Part shown: positions 11,794-21,639 of the stretch, piece after piece
Numbering within the stretch: the first letter of the stretch is position 1
Layout of the letters: every line of letters begins with the position of its first letter
NCBI GenBank assembly: GCA_963575745.1
Contig: CAUYUJ010014595.1
Location: 186,095-250,094 of the forward strand
Reading direction: 5' to 3'
Origin: Prorocentrum cordatum
Taxonomy: Eukaryota > Sar > Dinophyceae > Prorocentrales > Prorocentraceae
Length of the DNA: 64,000 bases
The notes under the pieces: generated by a model
Databases searched by the model: none
The model's input: the letters and a program-made list of their open reading frames with translations, nothing else
What the model was told of the DNA's origin: nothing
Made by a program: the position numbers and the translations under genes

Positions 11794-11950
11794 TGTTCGG
11801 ATGTCTAGGGCCAATGCCCTGTTTCGGAGATTCCCCTGGAATTTAAGTGAGTTTTGGGTTTGATCTAGAAGTGGAGTCTAAGAAGAGAGAAAGACCAGAG
11901 GTGATCCAGAGTTCTGTCAGTAGTCCATCGTGCTTCAAAAGATCGAAAAA
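11794..11950 (+). repeat. 5' LTR of the copia element
   Basis: It begins TGTTCGGATGTCTAGGGCC and ends GATCGAAAAA. It aligns end to end with 18,345-18,500, with about 15 substitutions and one single-base indel. The TG start fits LTRs, but the end is AA/GA rather than CA. At about 157 bp it is short, as in many copia elements. Confidence 0.93.
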
Positions 11951-11965
11951 TGGTAGCGGAGCTGG
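11951..11965 (+). promoter_or_regulatory. Primer binding site, initiator-Met tRNA type
   Basis: TGGTAGCGGAGCTGG starts immediately after the 5' LTR. The complement of the 3' end of eukaryotic initiator Met tRNA begins TGGTAGCAGAGG, and 10 of 12 positions agree. tRNA-primed minus-strand synthesis would start here. Confidence 0.82.
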
Positions 11966-12241
11966 ACTAGCTCCAGCTCCCAGCCCCGCCACTCCTCACA
12001 CCCGCGCGCCAGCGCGCGCGATAGCCGCCACTGACAGCACGACAGAACGAGACGGCGGAGACGCTGAGCTCCGCGACAGAGACCCACGAACACTAAACTC
12101 AGGTGGGCGTCGAGGACGACTGGCAGCGGACCGTATTGAAGTTGATTCGGTTCAGCCGATTGAATGGATACTGGCACGAGTTCGGGCAGTATTTGAACTA
12201 CGTGAAAAATCACAGGAGATCGGGGCGGTTCGGTCCTCGAG

Positions 12242-13365
12242 ATGGCGCTCAACCAAGAGACGTTCAACGAGATGCGCGACGCAGTGCAACAAACTCGACA
12301 GGACATACACGATCCACGGCAACGGAACGCCGCGCTCCAGCGACAAGCAGACCAGGCCGGAGAGCCTGAGATCATCAGGCGGCTCGGCGAAGTGCTCGAG
12401 CGAGTCGCGAAAGGCCGCCGCCACCGGCGGCCCATTTGATTCAAGCGAAGGATATCGGGAAGCCACAGGCCTTCAATAATAAAGAGTCGAAGTTCAGCGA
12501 GTGGCTCCATAAGCTCAATAGCTACGTGCTCAACGTCTTCGGCGTGAGCATCCGTCCGGTTATCGAGTGGGCAGTCGACCAGACGAACGACGCGGTCACG
12601 CTCACCACGGCCGCTGCTGTGGAACAGTTTGCGAATGAGGCCGAGGACGGCGAGGGAGTCGACAATGTGGACGAGAAGCTCTCGCAGCTCTACGCGGTGT
12701 TCGTCTCGCTCACGGAGGGCGAGTCCTTCGACCTGGTGGTCAGCGCAGGCCAAGGCAATGGAGCTGAAGCCCTACGACTGCCGGTGTGGCGCTGGGGCCC
12801 TACCAGCGGCGGTCGCCGCCGCGTGCTGCTCAAGAAGAACATGGCGCCGACCAGGGTCGCAAAGCTCGAGAACTTGGCCGCAGAGGTTGTGAAATGAGAA
12901 GAGTTGGTCAGGCGCCGCGAGAGGCGCAGAGCCGACGGTCGAGACGTACGCCTAGACGACGAGATCAAGATGAGTGCGCTCGAGAGCCTCGTGCCGCGGG
13001 ACGTCGAGATGCACCTTGCCCTCATCTACGCCAGGCTCCAGGACTACACTGCGATGCGCGAGGAGGTCAGGAGCTTCCTGGAGACCAGACAAGCTCAAGG
13101 AGCCCTTGGCCGGTCGAGAGGCGATTCGACGGAGGTCGACGCGTTCATCAGGGGAGGCGACGGCATGGGCAAGCACGGCAAGGGCAAGGGCAGAGATGGC
13201 AAGGGCAAGACCGGCAGCGGAAAATGGAAAACGGACAACTCGCGAAAGAAGGGCCATCGTGCTCAGGACTGCTGGAGGCCCGCCAGGAGAGGAGGTGAGG
13301 ATGACAAAGGCAAGGGCAAAGGATGCGGCAAGGATCCGAAGGGCCAGCGTTTCAGCAAGGCGTTC
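12242..13365 (+). pseudogene. gag: Copia gag, broken by frameshift and TGA
   Basis: Gag forms the particle that packages element RNA. An ATG at 12,242 opens a 65-codon coiled-coil-like stretch (MALNQETFNEMRDAVQQTRQ) ending at 12,439. The frame then shifts to one that runs from 12,436, with KFSEWLHKLNSYVLNVFG and LYAVFVSLTEGESFDLVVSA, the core pattern of dinoflagellate copia gags. A TGA at 12,895-12,897 interrupts between NLAAEVVK and EELVRRRE; the frame is otherwise continuous through SALESLVPRDVEMHLALIYA to a Gly/Lys-rich tail. A zinc-knuckle remnant, KKGHRAQDCW near 13,245, keeps His and the last Cys but lacks the first two cysteines. By position the protease frame starts only after another shift near 13,370. 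Confidence 0.85.
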
Positions 13366-14102
13366 GCCGAGGCTACCTCAACGACTTCGATGGCGACGCG
13401 CAGAGCACGATCAGCGCGCAGCTACCATCATCGGCCTCGCGGGCCGGCGTATGCAACCAGCCCGCCGCGCTCAGCTTCGACGCCTTCGAGCGCGCGCTGG
13501 AGCTGGACAGCGTGGAGGCGAATGGCGCGAAGCAGTGCAGGATGCGCGTCGCGATGGCGTTCGACACCGGCGCCGCTGCCGCGGCCTTCCCGCTCGAGCA
13601 GGAGGGCGAGTGCACCGAGGCCGACGGCGGCTCATGCCGCGCAGCCACCGGCGAGATCGTAGAGGACGAGGGTGGCGTCGGCATCAAAGGAGTGTCGGAG
13701 CACGGCGAGAGTATGTTCCTGAAGGGCAGGCGCGCGAACATCGGCAAGCCGCTCCTGTCCGCCTCGGCCACCGCCGCCAAGGGCCACTCCACGTGGGTCG
13801 GAGCCTTCGGCGGCTACATCCTGAAGGAGAGCGAGCTCACTCAAAAGATCCACCAGATTATCGACCAGTGCGTGGCTCAGGGCAACGAGGGCATCGCGCC
13901 GCTGTACCTGCAGAACGGAGTCTACAAGATGGACGTGCTGATGGACCAACCTACCGGTGCCACGTCGTCGGGGTCGGCTTCTGTTGCCGATCTCTGTCCG
14001 TGGGCGCTGGCGAGCGCGGGCCCTCGCTGGCAGGCAGCGGCCCCGCGGGGGGCGCGGGCGCCTCGGCGCCGCCGGGATCGCCGACAGCGGGGCCGCCCGT
14101 GA
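13366..14102 (+). pseudogene. Copia aspartic protease
   Basis: This frame (open 13,323-14,102) carries AMAFDTGAAAAAFP at about 13,551-13,592. The D-T-G-A triad is the catalytic motif of retroviral-type pepsin-like proteases, which mature Gag-Pol. It is preceded by FDAFERALELDSVEANGAKQ and followed by CRAATGEIVEDEGGVGIKG, the flap-side region. The C-terminal part (YLQNGVYKMDVLMDQPTG) leads toward the integrase. The frame then decays into an Arg-rich run and a TGA at 14,100-14,102. Confidence 0.85.
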
Positions 14103-14126
14103 GAGCGCCAGCGGCAGCGCAAGGGA

Positions 14127-15360
14127 GTGGAGATCCCGCTCCCCAGCCAGCTGAAGTATGAGAAGGGATCGGAGACGACGCAGCCTATGACGATAGTCCT
14201 CAGGAGGTTGCGCCAGCGAAAGTGCAGGGACGAAAGCGATTACCTACTCGAGCTGAAGCCGATCAGCGCGAGGCTACAGGTCACGCCGCATTTCGAGATT
14301 GGCGCGAAGTTCGTTGCGCAGCTCGAGGGCTTGGCCAACCTCATGCGCCGCAAGCTGCAGCTCGCGCGCAGATCCGGCTGGTCGAGGAGGCGAGGGTCAG
14401 GAGGGCAACTTCCCGATGCTGGTGGCCAGAGGTTCCAAGACGAAACCGCCCTACTCGACAGCGATTCCGGGCAAGAAGGCCACCAATTTCATGATCAAAA
14501 TTCTGATGAGCTTCATCCTGCGCCTCGGCTACCGCAGGCTGATCTTCCAGAGCGAAGGGGGGCCCGCGATCGCGGCGCTCAAGACGGCGGTCGCGGTGGC
14601 GACGCCGACGGTGGAGTTCCTGCCTCGAGAATCGCCAGCAGGAGAGCAACGGAGGCATCGAGGTCACCGTGCGAGAGGTTAAGAGGCAGGTCAGGGCGAA
14701 CAGGTACGCCTTGGGGGCCAAGCTCGGCAGGAAGGTGGACGGTGACCGCCCGATCTTGAAGTGGCTGCCCCAGTGCGCCGCGGCCTGCATTGGCCGGCGC
14801 CGACGCGGAACCGACGGCCTCACTGGAGAACAGCGGCGCTCAGGCCCCGACTGGAAGAAGCTGGAAGCAGAGTTCGGCGAGCGGGTCATGCACAGGCCGT
14901 TCGCGCCAGGAGGTCGCAGGAGCACTGTGGAGGGGCGCGTGAAGTCCGGGAATTTCCTGGGCTACCGCGCGCGGACGGGGGCCCTGCTCGTCATGGCGGT
15001 TGACGTTGCAGGGAAGGCCCAAAGTTTCAAGAAACTGCCGAAGGAGCAGGCCTGGGGCGGCAAGGACTGGGCAGCTCTTCGAGGAGTTCCCTGGGCGACT
15101 CGCCCGGAGGGGGAGGCGCCCGCTCTGGCGAGAGCGCCGGCGTTGGCTACCGTTCGGATGGAGCCACGAGCCCCGCGAGCGAGGTGCGTCCAACGCCGCG
15201 ACATTGAGAAGTATGGTGCCACTGCGGGCTGTCCAGGATGTCTGGAGCTGACGCAGAAGGGCAAGATCATGAAATCCCACAGCGACGACTGCCGCGACAG
15301 GATCGCAGAGCTGATGATGGGTAACGATGAAGATCGAGTACGAGTTACCGAACACCACTT
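14127..15360 (+). pseudogene. Copia integrase, multiply frameshifted
   Basis: Integrase inserts the DNA copy into the genome. The first recognisable core lies at 14,410-14,640 in frame 1: FPMLVARGSKTKPPYSTAIP, then LGYRRLIFQSEGGPAIAALK. The second catalytic Asp, normally in SDGEPA, is Glu here (SEGG). After a shift near 14,640 frame 2 continues with ESNGGIEVTVREVKRQVRAN, which holds the catalytic Glu, then LKWLPQCAAACIGR and a GKx-like C-terminal region around FGERVMHRPF and FLGYRARTGALLVM. The frame ends with CPGC-13-HSDDC at about 15,231-15,296, a Cys2-His-Cys cluster found after the integrase in this group. The N-terminal HHCC zinc finger and the first Asp were not found. Confidence 0.85.
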
Positions 15361-16034
15361 TCGAGCCGGAGACCAAGCTGCACGCGGTGGAGGTGTTCGA
15401 GGTCGAGAAGCAGCTGGGGGAGACCAAGCTGCCCTACCGCCGCCCGCTGAAGACGGCGATCGAGCTCCTGCCCCAGAGCCGAGGGGCGCCGAAGTGGTGG
15501 CGGTGCCGGCCGGATGCAGTGGAAGCGAATCGAGCGCTGCCAGGAAGCGCCGAGGAGACGCACCCAACCCTGGGCGAGCTACCCGGGCACGAGGCGATGC
15601 GAGAGGAAGCTCAGCACCTGCAACTGCTGAAGCTCGGCTCGCGCTCAGGCGAGCGGCGCCCCAGGAGGGGCGCAGATGAACGCGGGGGGCCCGGTCGACA
15701 CAGCGATGTCCCAGGCAGCGCCATCAAGTTCAGCATCGGCATCGGCATCGAGACCGAGCCGGGCTCCAGATGGATCGATGGACGTCGACTTCTTGGAGCG
15801 GATCAACGGCTGCGACAAAGGCCGCGCGTTTATCGTGATCTACGAGCTGGCGATGTTCGAGATGCGGACGAACGCTAACGTGAAGGACGCAGAGCAGGCC
15901 TCGCGCACGGCCTAACGTGAAGGACGCATGGGGTCTGCGATTGCCCGAGCAACGAAAGGAGTGCAAGAAGCAGCTGAAGGACGAAGACCCGCTGCTGACG
16001 ATCACCAGCCCCCCCCCGCACGCCATTCAGCAAC
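15361..16034 (+). pseudogene. Copia polyprotein linker between integrase and RT
   Basis: Three short frames carry protein-like sequence: YELPNTTFEPETKLHAVEVF from 15,330, SMDVDFLERINGCDKG from about 15,771, and RAFIVIYELAMFEMRTN up to about 15,874. Ser/Ala-rich filler separates them. The region is the variable linker of the polyprotein, with no catalytic motif seen. A TAA ends one frame at 15,913-15,915. Confidence 0.6.
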
Positions 16035-17360
16035 TTGCGGGCGCTCTCGGATTCAAAGCGAGACCCGACGATCGCGGAGGCGGAGATCCTGGAAGGCGAG
16101 ACGCACCTCAATTTCAGCATGGAGATCTGCAAGGAGCGCTACAAGGCCGGGAAATTATTTCTTCGCGAAGCACCTGGGTCAGCGAGCAGCTGGTACCGCC
16201 AAGGCGTTCAGGAGGTCATGCAGTTGGCAGGCGTATTCTTAATCCATGGACCTATGTGCCGCTGGCGCATGCAGGCGACCGACTCCAACGGAAAATTGGG
16301 CTTCGTTCGGAAGGGGGCCTGGTGGCTCACCAACGGCGAGCTGCTCGCCTAGATCCTCACAGGCTACTGCCGGTGCCCCAGGGGTCCGAACGGAGAACTC
16401 GCTCGCCATGTTCATTTGTTTGACGGACGCGCCAAACATGCACAGCGATGCTCTCCGAGATTGGTGGCAGCCATTCTCAAAGGCCTACGAGAGGAACTTC
16501 GAGGACGAGAAGGACTCAACCTACTTGCAGCCCTTTGTGGAGGACCACGCCCACATGAAGCAGATACTGAAGTGTTCGCTGAGTACCAGGACGACTACTT
16601 TATCGACGATCTCACTGGCGAAATTTTGGAATCCGAGGGTGCGCGAGCCGCGAGGCAAGCAGAACTGGATCGGCGCCGCGGGAGGCAGGTATGGAAGAAG
16701 GTACCTAGACGCGAGATGCTCGAGAACGGCAATAAGGCAGCGACCCTGAAGTGGATCGACACGAACAAGGGCGGCCGAACTCAACCACGGCATCGTTCGA
16801 GGCTGGTCGCGAGGGAGATTAAGCAAGCTATGAGGTCAGAAGATCGACTAGATCAAGCTGAACTGTTCTCGGCCATGCCACCGCTGGAAGCGTTCAAGGC
16901 GATAGTGACCATTTTCGTCGGCCGCGTGAACGACGCCTACCACGACGGCGACGCAGAGGAGATCATTTACAAGTTCTACGACATCTCGAGGGCGCACTTC
17001 TATGCAGATGTGAATCGCGAGGTGTATGTGGAGTTACCCGAGGAGGAGACCTACGGCGATCCGGAACCCATGGTGGGCAGGCTACTCAAGACTATGTATG
17101 GCACAGTGGACGCAAGTCATGTGCGGCAAGACGACTACATCGGCCTGACAAGCTCGCACGACTTCAAGAAGGGCGTCTCGAACCCAGCGCTGCTGTACCA
17201 CGCCGAGCGCGATATGCAAGCGGAGGTCCACGGCGACGACTTTGGCGTGACCGTGCGCAAGTCCCACGAGGGGTGGTTCGATGACGCGCATTCGCGCAAC
17301 GACTTTAAGGTCGCGGGCATTCTGAGCAGCAGGCCCCTGAAGGAACAGAGCGCGGCCTAG
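16035..17360 (+). pseudogene. Copia reverse transcriptase
   Basis: The first piece (16,035-16,350) reads NFSMEICKERYKAGKLFLRE, then SWYRQGVQEVMQLAGV, ending with GFVRKGAWWLTNGELLA and a TAG. After a frame change the main piece (16,416-17,360) has YQDDYFIDDLTGEILES, VWKKVPRREMLE, LKWIDTNKG, RSRLVAREIKQ and the fingers/palm signature FSAMPPLEAFKAIV. It goes on to YDISRAHFYADVNREVYVEL and MYGTVDAS. The active-site box is VHGDDF at about 17,227-17,244, the local form of Y-x-D-D. The frame ends at TAG 17,358-17,360, exactly in phase with the RNase H frame that follows, so this stop is a point change in a once continuous ORF. Confidence 0.92.
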
Positions 17361-18225
17361 CTCAATCGGGCGTTGATCTGGAACCCCTTAGAGGAATCGG
17401 ACACCCGGCACGTGAAGAAGGTGATCAGGGACCTGGGCTTGGAGAATTCGAAGGAGGTGACTAGCCCGGCTGTTAAGAGGTCCGTCGCGGAGATCCTGAG
17501 TAGTAACCAGACTTCGCCGAAGCTGGGCGACGAGAAGGCGAAGACCTGCCGTAGCGTGACCATGCGGATCATGTACCCGAGTCTGGACCGGCCCGACATC
17601 AGCTACAGCGCGAGCATGCAGGCTCGACGCGCGAAGGAGCCGAAGGAGACCCGCATGGAGGATTCGAAGCGCATTGGCCGCTACTTGAAGAAGTACCCCG
17701 CTGGAAGGCTGCTGTTTCCCGCTCAGAGGCTGCCTAGAAAGGTTTGTGTTTACTGTGGCAGCGACTGCGCGGGTGATCCGATTACGAGGCGTTCCCGAAG
17801 TGGAATGGCCATTCTATGGGGAACGCATCTGCTGAAACATGGCAGCGCGGTCCAATCCACGGTGAGTTTGAGCAGCGGCGAGGCCGAGTACTATGCACTA
17901 GTGCGAGGAGCTTGCCACGGTTTTGGAGCACAGGCCGCTTTGGCCGACCTTGGAGTCGAGGTGGATTACGAGATGGAGCTTTACATTTTAAGCGATAGCT
18001 CGGCCGCGAGAGGAATTGCAAGCCGACAGGGATTGGGAGCTGTTCGACATTTGGACGTTCGATTCCTATGGCTGCAGGAACGCATTCAGAGTAAAAGGCT
18101 GCTGCCGAAGACGGTCGACGTACCTTTTCACGAAGGCCCTCGACCAAGACGCGATGGAGCGGTTGATGGAGTTGATCTGCTTCACGATGAAGTTCGACGG
18201 TAGCGTGAGGCACCGTGCGCCGTGA
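17361..18225 (+). pseudogene. Copia RT thumb and RNase H
   Basis: This continues the RT frame after the TAG with LNRALIWNPLEESDTRHVKK and VKKVIRDLGLENSKEVTSP, then RPDISYSASMQARRAKEP. RNase H follows: GSDCAGDPITRRSRSG near 17,758, VSLSSGEAEYYALVRG near 17,863 and LYILSDSSAARGIASR near 17,983 hold the three acidic catalytic positions (D, E, D). GLGAVRHLDVRFLWLQER is the usual copia C-terminal helix. The final part shifts frame again, to FTKALDQDAMERLMELI near 18,127, and ends with a TGA at 18,223-18,225. RNase H removes the RNA template during reverse transcription. Confidence 0.93.
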
Positions 18226-18232
18226 TGTTTGA

Positions 18233-18251
18233 CGCCGGCTGTTTGCCGGCG
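18233..18251 (+). terminator. 7-bp perfect stem-loop after the copia coding region
   Basis: CGCCGGC, a five-base loop TGTTT, then GCCGGCG. It lies just past the last coding frame, ahead of the polypurine tract. A role in 3'-end formation or packaging is possible but not shown. Confidence 0.35.
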
Positions 18252-18332
18252 CATGTCTCGTGAAAAATGATCGAGGCGATGGTTTCGCTTTGGGCTTTCG
18301 CCCTCCGCCTCCGCCCAGCCGCGGCGACGAAG

Positions 18333-18344
18333 GCCGTGGAGGGG
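18333..18344 (+). promoter_or_regulatory. Polypurine tract of the copia element
   Basis: The purine-rich GGCCGTGGAGGGG run abuts the TG of the 3' LTR. Plus-strand DNA synthesis starts at such tracts. Confidence 0.6.
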
Positions 18345-18500
18345 TGTTCGGATGTCTAGGGCCAGCGCCCTGTTTCGGAGACTCCCTGGAACTTGAGTGA
18401 GTTTCGGGTTTGATCTAGAAGTGGAGTTTAAGAAGAGAGAAGTACCAGAGGTGATCCAGAGCTCTGTCTGTAGTCCATCGTTGTTCAAAAGATAGAAAGA
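18345..18500 (+). repeat. 3' LTR of the copia element
   Basis: It begins TGTTCGGATGTCTAGGGCC and ends GATAGAAAGA, directly followed by the CGTTT target duplication. About 90% identical to the 5' LTR. Confidence 0.93.
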
Positions 18501-18505
18501 CGTTT
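18501..18505. other. Target site duplication, right copy (CGTTT)
   Basis: Identical to 11,789-11,793. Removing one copy plus the element restores the pre-insertion site. Confidence 0.88.
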
Positions 18506-18869
18506 CCTCCCCGCGTTGATTTCTGAGGATCTCGCAGCGCCCAGAACCAGAACGGACTGAGATCGAGGGAATCCTTGAAGAAATGATGCCAGCGTGCGAG
18601 TTCCCTGCACTTCCGACGTACAAGTGAGGAACAGCACCAATAGTGATAGGGCTAGTGATACATTCCCAGGACGAAAGTTTTTTCCTCTTGGGCCCGGAAC
18701 GACGGTGTGAAGTCTTGAACAGACCCGTATGAGATAACCGCCGTCGGATCTAGTGAAGCTCGCGCGGATCCACATGTGGCTTTGGTGTTTGTTTCGGTGG
18801 ATCCGATTTCCGCCCGTGCGGATCCGATTTCGGATTAGCTGGATCCGTGTCCGGTCTTCTTTTTTTAGG
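18506..18869. other. Unassigned flank with repeated GGATCCGATTTC motifs
   Basis: No gene. The motif GGATCCGATTT occurs at about 18,799 and 18,821, leading into the foldback structure that follows. Confidence 0.4.
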
Positions 18870-18944
18870 GCGGATCCGATTTCTACCCTGTTTTAAATTT
18901 ATATTATTAAATTAAACCAGGGAACCGGAAGAAATCGGATCCGC
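18870..18944. repeat. Foldback hairpin with 14-bp perfect arms
   Basis: GCGGATCCGATTTC (18,870-18,883) pairs with GAAATCGGATCCGC (18,931-18,944). Further inside, ACCCTGTTTTAA and TTAAACCAGGG extend the pairing with a bulge. The loop is AT-rich (aaatttatattattaaat) in otherwise GC-rich DNA. It may be a small foldback or MITE element. Confidence 0.75.
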
Positions 18945-18975
18945 AGACCCCGCAAACCGCCCGTGTTAAGATTCT

Positions 18976-18990
18976 ATGGGGGGGGGGGGG
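18976..18990. repeat. Poly-G run
   Basis: About 14 consecutive G bases followed by CGG; the length is likely uncertain in the assembly. Confidence 0.7.
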
Positions 18991-19570
18991 GCGGTAATCA
19001 ACTTTCCACGATGGGCCCTGCGTCGTTTCGCACACTCCCATCTACTCCCCGCGCGAGCGGGCCCCATTCAACATGAATACATACATCCCTCCTCCCCCGG
19101 TTGCTGCAAACAGCTCGTCCAGTCGCCGTCCGTTCGGCGGCGCCGACGTTGTCTCGCGAACTCCTCATCGCCATTTTCACCTCGAGGAAAATCTTTCGTC
19201 CTGCGTAAGTAGGCGGCGTTTTGTTCCGTGGTCTGCGCGGGTTCTCAAGGCGCTGCAGGTCAGGATGCACAGCGATGGCGACGGTGGCGAGGAATGTTTT
19301 TCTGACTGTGCATGTCTCAGGGAGCCTGCTTCTGGATCCACAAGTGTTTGGTGTGTTCTAGGCACAACAAAGGAATACCATCACAACAGAGGAGGATTCG
19401 GGAGAGTCCCTCGGGGAAAAACCCACCGAACTCGACATGTGCACGTCGGCTGTGGCTGTGGTCGATTTGGCCGTCGTGGGCGCCCACGTCGACCACAGCC
19501 AGTCCTAAGCTGGCGTCGGTGTTCAGACGATTGGTGGCATGCGCAAGATATCCGCGATGGCGTGTCCTCG

Positions 19571-19571
<1 letters not shown>

Positions 19572-19602
<31 letters not shown>
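19572..19602. repeat. (TG)n microsatellite
   Basis: About fifteen TG units. The flanking 19,000-20,300 region shows only compositional ORFs on both strands. Confidence 0.95.
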
Positions 19603-19605
<3 letters not shown>

Positions 19606-19859
19606 GTCGCTTGCTGCTCCCGCGTGCGCGAGTCCTCGCCCACGTGGGGTGCCTCGCGCCGCGGCGGCCGGCCGCGTTGGAGCTGGGCGCGGCGCCGGCC
19701 TTCTGGCTGGGCGAGGGGCGCGGCCCGAGGCGCGCGAGGAGGGCGAGCGAGCCCTCCCCAGAGAGCCCCCCTCTTCCCGCCGAGGCCCCGGAAGTCGACC
19801 CCCCGGGCAGTGGTCATGGAAGGGCTTCCAGAAGTCTTGAGACGGGGGTCAATGCCAAC

Positions 19860-20000
19860 GGGGGTCAGCCAGAGCGCCGGATCTTGCAGGACCCTGCAGA
19901 GCCAGGGGTGCATTGCCCTCGGCCTGCGCGCAGGATCCTGCAGGATCCTGCAAGGCTTGACTGGCCCGGGTTTGCATTGACCCGGGCGACTGCGCCCCTG
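19860..20000. repeat. Cluster of short direct and inverted GCAGGATCCTGC-type motifs
   Basis: GGATCTTGCAGGACCCTGCAG, then GCAGGATCCTGCAGGATCCTG (palindromic) and CCCGGGTTTGCATTGACCCGGG occur within 140 bases. No gene is seen around them. Confidence 0.5.
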
Positions 20001-20299
20001 AGACCCGCAGATCCGGGGGGCTGGGCCCGGCCGAAAGAGCCTGGCCCAACCTGAAGCTCGCCGCCCAGGCGGGCCCCGATGGTGGCACCCCAAACGGGGT
20101 CCGTGCAGACGGGGTCGGAGGATCGCGCCGCAGCGCAGAAGCATCGCTCGTGCGTCGCCAGTGCATCGGCGACGTCGGCGTGGAGAAACAGCGCTGCCAA
20201 CCCTAGCTGGCACCCCTAATCTCGGAGCGCACGCTCTCCCCCACGCCCCCTCGGGAGATGTGGGTCGAGCGGCGCGGGAAGAGGGGCCGCGGCCGCTGG

Positions 20300-20406
20300 G
20301 GCGTCTCACTCCTCCTCCTCCTCTTCCTCCTCCTCGCCACCCCTCCTCCTCCTCCCCCTCCTCCTCCTCCTCCTCCTCCTCCTCCTCCTCCTTCTCTCCT
20401 CCTCCT
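20300..20406 (+). repeat. (CCT)n microsatellite
   Basis: CTCCTCCTCC repeats with few interruptions. The reverse strand encodes poly-Gly/Glu, a composition artefact. Confidence 0.9.
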
Positions 20407-20727
20407 AGGCTGCCGTTCGAGGGAATCGAGCCCTGCCCGGCCGAAAAGATAGCAGAAGCGCGCCCGAGGTAGCGCCGCGCCCCATACCCGCGGGCTTCTG
20501 GGGGAAGGGGGGGGGGGGCGCCACCAGCGAAGGGCGGGCAGGGGGGCAGCGGGGCCGCGCATCCGATGCCGTAACATGCATCGCCTCTTCGTTTTCTGAT
20601 GGGCTTGTTTTGTGCCGCATTTGAATTCGAGTTCTCGGGGTCTGCAAGCGTGGCCTCCAGCCGAAGAGGACGACGACGTGTTCGACGCACCCACTGGAAA
20701 AATACCACATTGCCAGGATAGACGTCT

Positions 20728-20950
20728 TGAGATGCCTATCATTATCTCACCCGCTGGGGCCCGAGCAGAGACCAGAAGATCAGCGTGCAGCATTTGAGAA
20801 AAGATTGCATGCTGGGGCACTTCGCCGAACAACTGAAAGACCGCGCGTTGGAGAGCCAGCGCGCAGGTCTCGCAATGAGGACGACGTAGCCCCAGACGAG
20901 CAGGCAACGCAGGTTGCATATACAACGGAGGGAGACGGAAGTCAAGCAGC
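20728..20950 (+). CDS. Coding-like fragment, unknown
   Basis: One frame reads YHYLTRWGPSRDQKISVQHL, then RKDCMLGHFAEQLKDRALES and QRAGLAM, with a TAG near 20,889. The composition is more protein-like than its surroundings. No family recognised. It may be the upstream part of the 21,003-21,263 ORF. Confidence 0.25.
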
Positions 20951-21002
20951 CAACGCCTGACGGGCCCGATGCGGTCTTGGAGGGCGCACCCCGCCAGCGA
21001 TT

Positions 21003-21263
21003 GAAATGGGGGCCAACGGACCGAATATCATCATCCTGGGCGCAACGCCGTCGAAGACAAAGGAGCTCATTGGGGGTCGTTCAGAAGTCATCTATCTTTC
21101 AGAGCTGATTGGCGCGATTCGAATTTCAGACAACATGGCTCATTTTCAATCGATCGTCGACGAGTTGGAGTTCCCATGCGGACTGGAAAATGTGCATACT
21201 GTTGCACAAACAACGAGCCGCGTACTTTTGATGTGGGCAGTCTTTCAGTTGACGAATAAATAA
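21003..21263 (+). CDS. Hypothetical ORF, about 86 codons
   Basis: This AT-richer segment reads MGANGPNIIILGATPSKTKE, then SEVIYLSELIGAIRISDNMA, FQSIVDELEFPCGLENVH and TTSRVLLMWAVFQLTNK, ending at TAA 21,261-21,263. Hydrophobic and charged residues alternate like a real folded domain. I do not recognise the family. A Met at 21,006 gives an 85-residue product. It could be an exon or a piece of a mobile-element protein. Confidence 0.35.
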   Translation, partial: EMGANGPNIIILGATPSKTKELIGGRSEVIYLSELIGAIRISDNMAHFQSIVDELEFPCGLENVHTVAQTTSRVLLMWAVFQLTNK

Positions 21264-21289
21264 GCACCGCAGTCGTTTTTACTAAGTTA

Positions 21290-21500
21290 TTGGACCACGC
21301 GCACGAGATATTCATAGACAGTGGAGAACTGCATGTTCCTGGCATCCTGTTAAGGCTTGTGCCCGCATGTCCAGCGCATGCGGTGCGCGCAGCTGAGAAA
21401 CGTGGGCGCGCGTCGGTGCTATCGATTGCAGCGGCCGCACATGTTGAACATATGTTTGTAAAGGAACACACGCGCCGCAGTGGTGCGCGCCGAAAGGGGG
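21290..21500 (+). CDS. Coding-like fragment, unknown
   Basis: It reads MDHAHEIFIDSGELHVPGIL, LRLVPACPAHAVRAAEKRG, then SIAAAAHVEHMFVKEHTRR, and degrades into Arg-rich sequence after about 21,480. It lies 27 bases past the previous ORF in another frame and may be its continuation. Confidence 0.25.
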
Positions 21501-21639
21501 AACAACGCAGCGTCAGTTCGGTTGCTGGGCTTTGCCTTCTGCGGCTGCGGGCGCAGGGCTCTGCCGCGGCTTCCCCGCCCGCGCCGCTGCCCCCGGGAAG
21601 CCGCCGCGCCTGCGCAAGGCCAAGGACCTCTCGAGGGCG

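Larger units (their letters stand above)
11794..18500 (+). mobile_element. Ty1/copia LTR retrotransposon, complete ends, coding region decayed
   Basis: The 6,707-bp element has two LTRs, a primer site, gag, protease, integrase, reverse transcriptase and RNase H in that order. Integrase ahead of reverse transcriptase is the order that defines Ty1/copia. It is flanked by a perfect 5-bp CGTTT duplication. The two LTRs differ at about 16 of 157 positions (roughly 90% identical by eye), so the insertion is old. The coding region needs at least six frame changes and carries in-frame stops (TGA 12,895-12,897; TAG 17,358-17,360). It cannot make its own proteins as read, unless some breaks are assembly errors. 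Confidence 0.95.

Noticed and set aside
19317-20708. 463-codon minus-strand ORF
   Set aside because: It runs through the CCT microsatellite and GC-rich DNA with no domain. The plus strand has equally long frames.
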